Of a stretch of 64,000 nucleotides of DNA, positions 29,673 through 38,035 are shown in pieces. The first letter of the stretch is position 1, and the number at the start of each line of letters is the position of its first letter. The DNA is from JALORV01 sp963766365. Its GTDB lineage: Bacteria; Pseudomonadota; Gammaproteobacteria; Burkholderiales; Burkholderiaceae_F. A model generated the notes under the pieces. That model was not told the origin of the DNA and made no database searches. It worked only from the letters and a program-made list of their open reading frames with translations. The translations under genes and the position numbers were made by a program. The stretch spans positions 209,303-273,302 of the forward strand of contig CAVXZK010000001.1 in NCBI GenBank assembly GCA_963766365.1, read 5' to 3'.

Positions 29673-30080
29673 TTATTCCGCCGCCTCGTCCGCGGCCGCC
29701 TTCTCCGCGGCCGACTTGTGCGAAAGCTTCTCGCGGATACGAGCCGACTTGCCCGAGCGATCGCGCAGGTAGTACAGCTTGGCGCGACGAACATCGCCAC
29801 GGCGCTTGACCTCGATCGACGCGATCGTCGGCGAATACAGCTGGAACGTACGCTCCACTCCTTCACCGCTCGACACCTTGCGCACGACGAACGAGGAATT
29901 CAGTCCGCGATTGCGACGGCCGATGACGACGCCTTCGTAGGCCTGCACGCGCTTGCGGCTGCCTTCAACGACGTTGACGTTGACGATCACCGTGTCGCCC
30001 GGTCCGAACGCCGGGATCGTCTTGTTGGCCGAGACGCGGGCCAGTTCTTCCTGCTCCAGCTTTTCAATGATGTTCATCAT
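29673..30080 (-). CDS. rplS: 50S ribosomal protein L19
   Basis: A 135-residue protein with the typical L19 body: PAFGPGDTVIVNVNVVEG, RVQAYEGVVIGRRNRGLNSS and RRGDVRRAKLYYLRDRSGK. The Ala/Glu-rich tail after residue 115 is variable in the family. L19 lies at the 30S-50S interface. It is the last gene of the four-gene ribosome-maturation operon. Confidence 0.97.
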   Translation of the reverse strand: MMNIIEKLEQEELARVSANKTIPAFGPGDTVIVNVNVVEGSRKRVQAYEGVVIGRRNRGLNSSFVVRKVSSGEGVERTFQLYSPTIASIEVKRRGDVRRAKLYYLRDRSGKSARIREKLSHKSAAEKAAADEAAE

Positions 30081-30145
30081 CAGCTCCTAAACCCATCGTC
30101 GCGCGGCTGTCATCGTTGTATGCCGCCCGAGAGGATGGTTTCACT

Positions 30146-30913
30146 TCACGCAGCGGACTGAGCCCCGACTGCACCCATATGCGCCAATTCGCGCAGATCC
30201 TTTTCGTCACGCGCAGTGAGTCGACCTTCCGCGCGCGCCGCCCGGATCATCTCCGGACGACTCCTTGCCGTCACCCGCAACGCCTCACGGCGGCGCCAGG
30301 CCTCGATATCCCTGTGGTGGCCCGACAGCAGGACCTGCGGCACTGCCTGGCTGCGCCACTCCTCCGGCCGCGTGTAGTGCGGCCCGTCGAGCAACCCGGT
30401 GACAAAGGACTCCTCTGCCGCCGACGCCTCTTTCAGTGCGCCGGGAAGCTGGCGCACCACCGCGTCGATCAAGGCCATCGCGGCCAGTTCGCCGCCCGAC
30501 ATCACGAAGTCACCGACCGACACCACCTCTTCTACACAGTGATCGAGGAAGCGCTGGTCGATCCCCTCGTAGCGCCCGCACACCAGCGCCAGCGAGCCAC
30601 CCTGCTCCGCCCACCGACGCACCATCGCATCCGTCAGCGGACGTCCACCCGGCGCGAGCGCGATGACCTGCGCACCGCCGCCGTCCTGCCGCGCGGCTTC
30701 GATCGCCTGCGCCAGCGGCTCGGCCATCATCACCATGCCCGGCCCGCCACCGTACGGCCGATCATCCACCGTACGGTGCGCATCGGTCGTGAAGTCTCGC
30801 GGATTCCACGTCGTCAGCGACCACAGCTCCAACTCGTACGCGCGACGGGTGATGCCATGTTCGGTGATCGCCGCGAACATCGCGGGGAAAAGCGTCACCA
30901 CGTCGAAGCGCAT
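30146..30913 (-). CDS. trmD: tRNA (guanine-37-N1)-methyltransferase
   Basis: A 255-residue SPOUT methyltransferase. MRFDVVTLFPAMF is the standard start, with DDRPYGGGPGMVMM, LVCGRYEGIDQRF and SVGDFVMSGGELAAM forming the knotted SAM site, and a C-terminal HHRDIEAWRR helix. It methylates G37 of tRNAs, preventing +1 frameshifting. ATG at 30913 was chosen by homology, 13 bases after the rimM stop. Confidence 0.97.
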   Translation of the reverse strand: MRFDVVTLFPAMFAAITEHGITRRAYELELWSLTTWNPRDFTTDAHRTVDDRPYGGGPGMVMMAEPLAQAIEAARQDGGGAQVIALAPGGRPLTDAMVRRWAEQGGSLALVCGRYEGIDQRFLDHCVEEVVSVGDFVMSGGELAAMALIDAVVRQLPGALKEASAAEESFVTGLLDGPHYTRPEEWRSQAVPQVLLSGHHRDIEAWRRREALRVTARSRPEMIRAARAEGRLTARDEKDLRELAHMGAVGAQSAA

Positions 30914-30926
30914 CGCGAGTCCCGCC

Positions 30927-31478
30927 TCACCAGTCCCTGCGCCAGTCCACCCGTATGACCCGCGCGGGCAGATCGACCGCATCCACAAACTGCTCGACCA
31001 ACGGAATCAGCATTCCAAGCTTGTTGCCGCCGTCGCTCACTTCCAGCCACTGGCCCCCGAAGTTTTCCCGCAGCCCGGTGACCTGGCCGAGTTCTTCGCC
31101 GTCGCGGTTGACCACGCGACAGCCCGGCAGATCGGTCCAGTAAAACTCACCTTCCGGCGCCGGTGGAAACGCACTGCGCGGCACCGCGACGAACGCGCCC
31201 TTCAGGCTCTCCGCCGCTTCCTTCGAATCGCAACCCGGCCATTTGGCCAGTAGCGCCAGCCCGTGGCGCCGACGCCCGGTCGGACTGATGCGTTGGCTGG
31301 CACCCGCCTTTTTCAACCACCAGTCCGGCGTATCCAGCAGGACCGTTCCATCCGAGCCGAGCAGCGCCATGCGTACCCAGCCTGTCACTCCATAGGCACC
31401 GCGGACGGCGCCCAGTTCCACCAGGTCCGGCGGCACCTCGGCCGCGGACTCCGCAGCCGGCTTGCCGGGACCGGCCAC
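30927..31478 (-). CDS. rimM: Ribosome maturation factor RimM
   Basis: A 183-residue protein with the N-terminal RimM barrel (ELGAVRGAYGVTGWVRM) and a C-terminal PRC barrel (GEFYWTDLPGCRVVNRDG, then MLIPLVEQFVDAVDL). It assists 30S head assembly around S19. Position between rpsP and trmD is the standard order. Confidence 0.96.
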   Translation of the reverse strand: MAGPGKPAAESAAEVPPDLVELGAVRGAYGVTGWVRMALLGSDGTVLLDTPDWWLKKAGASQRISPTGRRRHGLALLAKWPGCDSKEAAESLKGAFVAVPRSAFPPAPEGEFYWTDLPGCRVVNRDGEELGQVTGLRENFGGQWLEVSDGGNKLGMLIPLVEQFVDAVDLPARVIRVDWRRDW

Positions 31479-31482
31479 CTCG

Positions 31483-31734
31483 CTACGCCGTTGCGGGCGC
31501 GTGTTCCTTGACCAGGCGCGCCACCGTCGGCGACATGCGCGCGCCGACGCCGGTCCAATAAGTCAGACGATCGGCCGCGATCCGCAGCTTCGGCTCGTTC
31601 TCGGCCGCGACCGGGTTGTAGAACCCGACGCGCTCGATGAAGCGGCCATCGCGCGGATTGCGCGAATCGGTGGCGACGATGTTGAAGAACGGACGCTTCT
31701 TGGCGCCGCCGCGGGCAAGTCGAATGACGACCAT
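31483..31734 (-). CDS. rpsP: 30S ribosomal protein S16
   Basis: An 83-residue protein beginning MVVIRLARGGAKKRPFFNIV, with the family's RNPRDGRFIERVGFYNP and DRLTYWTGVGARMSPTV. Usual length. AAAGGG lies before the ATG. First gene of the operon, transcribed from the promoter at 31872-31901. Confidence 0.97.
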   Translation of the reverse strand: MVVIRLARGGAKKRPFFNIVATDSRNPRDGRFIERVGFYNPVAAENEPKLRIAADRLTYWTGVGARMSPTVARLVKEHAPATA

Positions 31735-31871
31735 GGCTATCCCTTTGCAGATTTCCGGCAGAACGCGCGCCTTGCCGCGCCGTGCCTTGAATTGGAGCTT
31801 TGATGACGGTGTGGTCAGTCCGCACGCTCGACGACCAGAAGTAACTGCCGCAGCGACGCGGAAAACCCGTG

Positions 31872-31901
31872 ATTGTATCTGTGCGATGCAGCGACAGGCA
31901 A
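31872..31901 (-). promoter_or_regulatory. Promoter of the rpsP-rimM-trmD-rplS operon
   Basis: On the minus strand, -35 TTGCCT (31901-31896), an 18-base spacer and -10 TACAAT (31877-31872). It lies about 137 bases before the rpsP start, leaving a leader of roughly 130 bases. Confidence 0.55.
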
Positions 31902-31992
31902 GCCGCTGGAAAGTGGCCGCCGGACGCGTCGGCGCGGCCAAAAGCGCGCTCCGTATGATGCGCGCGGACCGATCCTGCCTTTCACCTCCCGC

Positions 31993-32403
31993 ATGGCGAA
32001 ATTCCGTCACAAGGCATTCGCGGCGCTGCTCGCGTCCCTGGGCGGCGCTCTGGGGCTTAACCGCCTCTATCTCGGGCAGAAATGGTGGTGGCTGCCGCTT
32101 GGTATCACCGCGATCACGCTCCCGCTGCTGATCGGGGTGCGAAACTGGTACCAGTCCCCGGCGTTTTTCGTGCTGATGGTGCCGGTCACCGCGGGCTTCC
32201 TCCAGGCGCTCGTTATTGCGCTGATGCCGGACGAGCGCTTTGATGCCAGCTTCAATGCCGGCAGCCAGCGGCGAAATCGCAGTGGCTGGGACGCGGTGCT
32301 CGTGGCCATAGCGACTCTCGCTGGAGGCGCAATTGCGCTGCTGGCAACGATCGCGCTGCTGTTCCAGACCTACTACGAAAGCGTGTTGCGGTCCGGCGGC
32401 TGA
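31993..32403 (+). CDS. TM2-domain-like small membrane protein
   Basis: A 136-residue protein with three to four hydrophobic segments. GGALGLNRLYLGQKWWWLPL resembles the TM2 motif (G-x-LG-x-HRFYLG). The C-terminal part ends in a strong helix before TYYESVLRSGG. TM2 proteins are widespread and poorly characterised. It is divergent from rpsP. A TATGAT at 31954-31959 could be its -10, with no clear -35. Confidence 0.7.
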   Translation: MAKFRHKAFAALLASLGGALGLNRLYLGQKWWWLPLGITAITLPLLIGVRNWYQSPAFFVLMVPVTAGFLQALVIALMPDERFDASFNAGSQRRNRSGWDAVLVAIATLAGGAIALLATIALLFQTYYESVLRSGG

Positions 32404-32409
32404 ACCGGC

Positions 32410-33579
32410 TCAGAAGAGATCGAGCTGCGGCCGCACGGGCTGAGGCGGCGCGAAAAGGTCGAGCCGCAACGACGGCCATGCATCGCTGAAACCGAGGCGC
32501 GTGCTGGCACGGCGGAACCGCTGCGCGATGAGCTGCGCCCAGGTGCCTTCGCCGGTCATGCGACGGCCAAACTCGGCGTCATAGTTCCTGCCACCGCGCA
32601 TCTCCCGGATCCGGCTCATCACGCGCCGTGCGCGTTCCGGGAAGTGGGCCTGCAGCCATTCCTCGAACAGCGGACTGACCTCCCAGGGCAGGCGCACCAC
32701 CGTGTAATGCGCGTTCCTCGCTCCGGCGTCGGCCGCCGCATCAATGATCGCCTCGATCTCCGGTTCATTGATGAACGGGATGACGGGAGCCAGGTTTACC
32801 CGCACCGGAACACCCGCTGCGGCCAGCGCGCGCACCGTACGCAATCGCCGCTGCGGACTAGCCGCGCGGGGCTCGAGGATGCGCGAGTGCTTCGCGTCGA
32901 GCGTCGTGATGCTGATGCTCACCGACACAAGCTGCAGCGCGGCCATCTCGCCGATCAGGTCGAGGTCGCGCTCGACCATCGATGACTTCGTCACCAGACC
33001 GAACGGATGGCGGGCGGCGGTCAGAAGCTCCAGGATGCCTCGCGTGATGCGCAGCTCGCGCTCGATCGGCTGGTAGGCATCGGTGTTGACGCCGACCATG
33101 ATCAGATCCGGGCAGTAGCTGGGCGCCGCAAGTTCCTTCCGCAGCAGTTCCGCCGCGTTGCTCTTCGCGACGAGCCGGGTCTCGAAGTCCAGTCCGGGCG
33201 ACAGGTTCAGGTAACTGTGAGTCGGCCGTGCATAGCAGTAGACGCAGCCGTGTTCGCAACCGCGATACGGATTGATCGAACGATCGAATCCGAGGTCCGG
33301 CGAGTCATTGCGCGTGATGATCGAGCGCGCGGTCTCGAAGGTCACGCTGGTCGCGAGCGGAGGGAGCTCCTCGTCGTCCGCAGGCAGCGCCTCCGGATCG
33401 ACGGAGCGCTGCACCGACTCGAAACGGTGCGCGAGGTTGGATACCGCGCCGCGACCCTTGCGGGCCGGCGCGACGGGAGCAGGCACCCAGACGACCGGAT
33501 CGTCGTTCGGCACCCGCTCAATCGGAGCGTCAGCGGAAGTCGCGGGCGAGCGAGGACTGGACCTGGGGGGCGACTTCAT
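32410..33579 (-). CDS. PA0069-family radical SAM protein
   Basis: About 389 residues. The radical SAM motif CEHGCVYCYARPTHSY gives the CX3CX2C cluster, and KGRGAVSNLAHRFE near residue 42 is typical of the PA0069 group. PDLIMVGVNTDAYQPIE and PVRVNLAPVIPFIN follow. The family is related to spore photoproduct lyase-like repair proteins, but its reaction is unproven. The ATG at 33579 overlaps the preceding DUF3501 gene by 50 bases. A GTG about 20 codons downstream is possible, since conservation starts only near residue 40. Confidence 0.88.
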   Translation of the reverse strand: MKSPPRSSPRSPATSADAPIERVPNDDPVVWVPAPVAPARKGRGAVSNLAHRFESVQRSVDPEALPADDEELPPLATSVTFETARSIITRNDSPDLGFDRSINPYRGCEHGCVYCYARPTHSYLNLSPGLDFETRLVAKSNAAELLRKELAAPSYCPDLIMVGVNTDAYQPIERELRITRGILELLTAARHPFGLVTKSSMVERDLDLIGEMAALQLVSVSISITTLDAKHSRILEPRAASPQRRLRTVRALAAAGVPVRVNLAPVIPFINEPEIEAIIDAAADAGARNAHYTVVRLPWEVSPLFEEWLQAHFPERARRVMSRIREMRGGRNYDAEFGRRMTGEGTWAQLIAQRFRRASTRLGFSDAWPSLRLDLFAPPQPVRPQLDLF

Positions 33580-34114
33580 CGAGCCGCGACGCGTAGTTGG
33601 GATGATCGATGCCCATGGCAACTGCCGCGCCCGCCTTCCAGGCGACGATCGCTGCGGGCACGAACTCGAAGCGCAGGAAATGCACCGAGGACGTCTTCTC
33701 GTCGTTCTCGCGCTCGAGATCTTCGTCGGCGATCGCATAGACCTTCGGCTGGCCATCGACCTGAATGTAGACGCGATCCTCGACACCCTTGAGCTTGGCC
33801 AGTTCGGCCCTGCGCACGAGCGCGTCCTCGTACTCGATCATCATCGTCGCCTTGAGGTTCGTGCCGTCCGGAATCAGCGGCGTATAGGCGTCCAGTTCAT
33901 CCTGTATGCCCGCTTCCTCGAAGGTCTTTTCGATGCGCAGCATCTCCTGGATCTGGTAGCGGATCGTCAGCTCGTCCTCGAAGATCAGCGTGATGTGCTG
34001 GCCCAGACGCACGGTGCGGTTCTTCTTGTGGGCAAGGACGCGTGCCCGGAACTCCGAGCGCTGCTTCGCGTAGGCCTCGAGCGTGAGCAGGCTGTCACGC
34101 GAGATCTGTGCCAT
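33530..34114 (-). CDS. DUF3501 family protein
   Basis: A 194-residue soluble protein: ISRDSLLTLEAYAKQR near the start, then RTVRLGQHITLIFEDELTIR and FLRFEFVPAAIVAWKAGAAV. The family has no known function. It lies downstream of the Fe-S oxidoreductase and rubrerythrin genes, an association I recall from related bacteria. Two ATGs are close (34120 and 34114); GGAG lies 7 bases before the second and only 1 before the first, so I choose 34114. Confidence 0.85.
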   Translation of the reverse strand: MAQISRDSLLTLEAYAKQRSEFRARVLAHKKNRTVRLGQHITLIFEDELTIRYQIQEMLRIEKTFEEAGIQDELDAYTPLIPDGTNLKATMMIEYEDALVRRAELAKLKGVEDRVYIQVDGQPKVYAIADEDLERENDEKTSSVHFLRFEFVPAAIVAWKAGAAVAMGIDHPNYASRLDEVAPQVQSSLARDFR

Positions 34115-34140
34115 GGTCATTCTCCGGGATCCTCTTGAGA

Positions 34141-35494
34141 TTACAAACCGTATGCAATGCGGACCAGGGTGATCGGGTGAGCCACCTGCGGAGTCTTGCC
34201 GCCCATCGCCTCCTTCGCCGTCTCCTGGATACCCTGTTCGATGTGATGACCGGCCAGCTGGCAATCCGAACTCACGTAGTCCGGCTGCACGCTCGCCATG
34301 TTCTTGAATACCGGCTTGCCGATCTTCATCGCCATGCCGTGGAATTCCTTGCGCGTGCCCCAGATGCCCGAGTGGCCCGAGCAGCGCTCTACTGTATGCA
34401 CCTTGGTATCGGGCAGCAGTTTCAGCACTTCTTCGGTCTTGCGGCCGATGTTCTGCACCCGCCCGTGGCAAGGGACGTGGTACGAGACGGTGCCGAGCGG
34501 CTGCTTGAAATCAGTCTTGAGCAGCCCGTCCTTGTTACGCGCCATCAGGTATTCGAACGGATCCCACATCGCTTCCTTCACGAGCTGGACATCCTCGTCG
34601 TCGGGGAACATCAACGGCAGCTCCTGCTTGTACATCAGCGTGCAAGAGGGAATCGCCGTGAGGATCGCGTAGCCCTCGCGCGCCAGCCGGGCCAGTTGCG
34701 GGATATTGATGTTCTTCAGCTTCTCGACCGAGTCGAGGTCGCCGATCTCGAGCTTGGGCATGCCGCAGCACGCTTCCTTCTCGGCCAGCACGTAGGGAAT
34801 GGCGTTGTGCTCGAGGATCTTGATCAGGTCGTGCCCGATGCCCGGCTCGTTGTAGTTGACGTAGCAGGTCGAGAAGATCGCCACCTTGCCAGGCGTCTTT
34901 GCACCATCGACGACCGGCGCCGACGTGTTGGAGCGCGCGGACGAGCGGAACTTCGTGCCCGCGAAGTCCGGCAACCATGCCGCGTGGTCGATACCCGCGA
35001 TCTTCTCCATGGCACCGCGGCCCGCTGCGGTACGGTTCACCGTGTTCACGACCTGGGTGAAGATCGGGATGCCGGCGAACATGCCGACCTTGTCGGTCGA
35101 CGTCAGGAACTTGTCGCTCGCAGTGGCGCCATGCGCACGGAAATGGACCGCCTTGGCACGCAACATCAAATGTGGAAAGTCGAGGTTCCACGGGTGCGGC
35201 GGCACGTACGGACACTTGGTCATGTAGCACATGTCGCACAGATAACACTGGTCGACGACCGCCTTGTACTTTCCCTTCGGCACACCGTCGACCTCTCCGG
35301 TCGGACCGTTATCGACCAGGTCGAACAGCGTCGGAAACGAGCCGCACAGGCTGACGCAACGGCGGCAACCATGGCAGACGTCGAATACGCGCTCGAGTTC
35401 CTTGTTCGAGTTCTTCTTCGCTCCAGAAGTCGGAGGACTTCCACGCCAGCGGATGGCGGGTCGGCGCCTCGAGGCTGCCCTCGCGCACGGTCAT
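34141..35494 (-). CDS. CCG-domain Fe-S oxidoreductase (GlpC/HdrD-like), frameshifted near residue 29
   Basis: The first frame runs from ATG 35494 with VREGSLEAPTRHPLAW. Near 35405 the homology moves to the next frame, which continues ELERVFDVCHGCRRCVSLCG and later VVDQCYLCDMCYMTKCPYVP. These are two [4Fe-4S] ferredoxin motifs. The rest carries CCG-type cysteine domains (ACCGMPKLEIGD; a variant second motif ERCSGHSG) to the stop at 34141. Restored length is about 450 residues. Without restoration the only usual start is GTG at 35283, which would lose the first cluster. It probably passes electrons to the rubrerythrin or DUF3501 partner (inference). The break is one extra base, either a sequencing error or a real lesion. 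Confidence 0.82.
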
Positions 35495-35616
35495 CGGTTT
35501 GTTCCAGGAAAGTGAATCAAGAGCGATGCGCCTTGCGGCGCCAGGTTCGCGGACGTATCGCGACCGACCACCCGGCCGGCCGCGTGCCTTGTTGCGCCGA
35601 TAAGGCGCCAGGTCCC

Positions 35617-36036
35617 TTAGTCGACGATCGCGTCCAGCGTGCGCTGGAACTTGTTGGCGTGCGAGCGCTCGGCCTTGGCCAGCGTCTCGAACCAGTCGGC
35701 GATTTCTTCAAAACCTTCGTCGCGCGCGGCCTTCGCCATGCCAGGGTACATGTCGGTGTACTCGTGCGTCTCTCCGGCGATCGACGCCTTGAGATTGGAC
35801 TTGGTAGGGCCGATCGGAAGACCCGTCGCCGGATCACCCACGGCTTCGAGGTACTCCAGGTGACCATGTGCGTGGCCGGTCTCGCCTTCAGCGGTTGAGC
35901 GGAACACGGCAGCGACGTCGTTGTAGCCCTCGACATCCGCCTTGGCTGCGAAATACAGGTAGCGGCGGTTCGCCTGCGATTCGCCGGCAAACGCGTCCTT
36001 CAGGTTTTGTTCGGTCTTCGAGCCCTTCAGTTGCAT
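35617..36036 (-). CDS. Rubrerythrin (ferritin-like domain only)
   Basis: A 139-residue four-helix protein. Di-iron ligand motifs are AFAGESQANRRYLYFA, EGETGHAHGHLEYL, and the helix pair GETHEYTDMYPGMAKAA and LAKAERSHANKFQ. It lacks the C-terminal rubredoxin domain of classical rubrerythrin. It reduces hydrogen peroxide, taking electrons from a partner, plausibly the Fe-S protein encoded next. GGAGA precedes the ATG. A palindrome overlaps its likely -10. Confidence 0.93.
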   Translation of the reverse strand: MQLKGSKTEQNLKDAFAGESQANRRYLYFAAKADVEGYNDVAAVFRSTAEGETGHAHGHLEYLEAVGDPATGLPIGPTKSNLKASIAGETHEYTDMYPGMAKAARDEGFEEIADWFETLAKAERSHANKFQRTLDAIVD

Positions 36037-36140
36037 GTCATCTCCTCAATGGGATCAAACGGAAAGCGCAGCACGCCGGCGAGTGCGATCGCCGAGCGCT
36101 TGGAACGAGACTACGCCGACCGACCACCTCGAACAAATTA

Positions 36141-36156
36141 ATTGTAGCAATACAAT
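36141..36156 (-). promoter_or_regulatory. Palindromic operator over the -10 of the rubrerythrin operon
   Basis: ATTGTA-GCAA-TACAAT is a perfect 6-4-6 inverted repeat. Its 36141-36146 half reads TACAAT on the minus strand and would be the -10, about 105 bases before the rubrerythrin ATG; a weak -35 GACATT lies 18 bases upstream. A peroxide- or iron-responsive repressor (PerR/Fur-like or Rrf2 type) is suggested by the operon's content only. Confidence 0.45.
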
Positions 36157-36189
36157 CGATAGCCAATGTCTATGATGGCGAGAGTTGGT

Positions 36190-37989
36190 TCAGAACTGCT
36201 CGGCAGCGAGCGCGAGCGTTCCCGCGCTGCCGCTCACGATGCTGGCCGCGAGCCCGGGCGCGGTCACCATCATGTGGTCGGCGAAGAATCGCGCCGTTGC
36301 GATCTTTGCCTGTGCGAATGCCACGTCCCTGCCGTCCGAAATGAGGCGCTGAGCGGCGAGCGCCGACCGCGCGAGTTGCCAGCCTCCATGCGTGATGCCA
36401 GCGAGTTTCAGATACGGCACCGATCCAGCGAAAACCGAGCGGATGTCGTTCCTGAACTGGTCGACGACGAAACCGACGACCGCTTCGTACGCCTCTACGG
36501 CCGCAGCTAGGCGTTCCCCGATCGCCGCATGTTCGCCCCCTGCGCGCGCCAGTTCGCCGGCGGTCGCGCGCATCTGGCCCATGAACCACCGCGCCGTGGC
36601 GCCGCCGTCGCGTGAGGTCTTGCGCCCGACGAGATCATTCGCCTGGATCGCGGTCGTACCTTCGTAGATCGTCAGGATGCGCGCATCGCGGTAGAACTGC
36701 GCGGCCCCGGTTTCCTCGATGAAGCCCATGCCGCCGTGGACCTGCACACCGGTCGAGGCGATATCGATAGAGATCTCGGTCGACCAGCCCTTGACGATCG
36801 GTATCAAATACTCGTAGGCGGCCTGTGCCTGCTTGCGCACAGCACCATCCGGATGATGATGCGCCATGTCGAAATGACCGGCAGCCACGTAGGCGATCGC
36901 ACGGGCCGCTTCGGTGTTCGAACGCATGAACATCAGCATGCGCCGCACATCGGGGTGCTGAATGATCGGCACCGGGACACTCGAGCCCTCGACCGCGCGG
37001 CTCTGCACCCGGTCCCTCGCGTAGGCAGCTGCCTTCTGGTAGGCACGATCGGACACCGCGATGCCCTGCATGCCCACCTGGAAGCGGGCCGCGTTCATCA
37101 TCACGAACATGTACTCGAGTCCGCGGTTTTCCTCGCCGATCAGATGACCGATCGCCCCGGGGCCCACCTCGCCCTTGTCATCACCGTAGATCAGCACGCA
37201 GGTCGGGCTCGCCTTGATGCCCAGCTTGTGCTCGATCGAGGCGCAGTACACGTCGTTGCGCTGGCCCAGCTTTCCGTTCGCCCCGAACATGAACTTTGGG
37301 ACGATGAAGAGCGAGATGCCTTTCACGCCCTCCGGCGCGTCCGGCGTGCGCGCCAGCACGAGGTGGACGATGTTCTCCGCCAGGTCGTGGTCACCGTAGG
37401 TGATGAAGATCTTCTGGCCAAAGATCCGATAGCTGCCATCGGCTTGCGGCACCGCCCGTGCTCGCACCTGTGAAAGATCCGAGCCGGCCTGCGGCTCGGT
37501 CAGGTTCATCGTGCCGGTCCAGGACCCATCGATCAGCCGAGGTATGTAGGCGGCCTTCTGTGCGTCGGAACCGGCCACGAGCAATGCCTCGATCGCGCCG
37601 TCCGTCAGCAACGGGCACAGCGCGAACGACAGGTTAGCGGCCTGCATCATCTCCATGCAGGCAGCGCTGACCACTTTCGGCAGGCCCTGGCCGCCAAACT
37701 CCGACGGGTGCTGGATGCCCTGCCAGCCCGCTTCGACAAACGAACGGAACGCGGCGCGAAAACCCGGGCTGGTCGTAACGTTGCCATCGGACCAGCCGCC
37801 CGGCTGAGTATCTCCACTCCAGTTGAGTGGCGCGACGACTTCGCCCATGAATCGAGCGTTCTCCTCGAGCACCGCCTGAACCGTCTCGTCAGTGGCTTCT
37901 TCGCACCCCGGCAGCTGCTGGATCGCCTTCAGCCCGGCCAGTTCGTGCATCACGAACAGCATGTCCTTGATCGGTGCGGTGTAGCTCAT
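36190..37989 (-). CDS. Acyl-CoA dehydrogenase (long, DmdC-like)
   Basis: A 599-residue flavoprotein of the long acyl-CoA dehydrogenase class. FAD and substrate motifs are MNLTEPQAGSDLSQVRARA, KIFITYGDHDLAENIVHLVL and QVHGGMGFIEETGAAQFYRD, then ILTIYEGTTAIQANDLVGRK. The extra N-terminal and about 130-residue C-terminal helical domains match 3-methylmercaptopropionyl-CoA dehydrogenase-like proteins, but substrate cannot be fixed. It oxidises an acyl-CoA to the enoyl-CoA and passes electrons to ETF, encoded directly upstream. Confidence 0.93.
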   Translation of the reverse strand: MSYTAPIKDMLFVMHELAGLKAIQQLPGCEEATDETVQAVLEENARFMGEVVAPLNWSGDTQPGGWSDGNVTTSPGFRAAFRSFVEAGWQGIQHPSEFGGQGLPKVVSAACMEMMQAANLSFALCPLLTDGAIEALLVAGSDAQKAAYIPRLIDGSWTGTMNLTEPQAGSDLSQVRARAVPQADGSYRIFGQKIFITYGDHDLAENIVHLVLARTPDAPEGVKGISLFIVPKFMFGANGKLGQRNDVYCASIEHKLGIKASPTCVLIYGDDKGEVGPGAIGHLIGEENRGLEYMFVMMNAARFQVGMQGIAVSDRAYQKAAAYARDRVQSRAVEGSSVPVPIIQHPDVRRMLMFMRSNTEAARAIAYVAAGHFDMAHHHPDGAVRKQAQAAYEYLIPIVKGWSTEISIDIASTGVQVHGGMGFIEETGAAQFYRDARILTIYEGTTAIQANDLVGRKTSRDGGATARWFMGQMRATAGELARAGGEHAAIGERLAAAVEAYEAVVGFVVDQFRNDIRSVFAGSVPYLKLAGITHGGWQLARSALAAQRLISDGRDVAFAQAKIATARFFADHMMVTAPGLAASIVSGSAGTLALAAEQF

Positions 37990-38035
37990 TCGATGTCTGC
38001 CTAGGTGAGTCTGGATCGAGCATGCCGCCGCGAGG

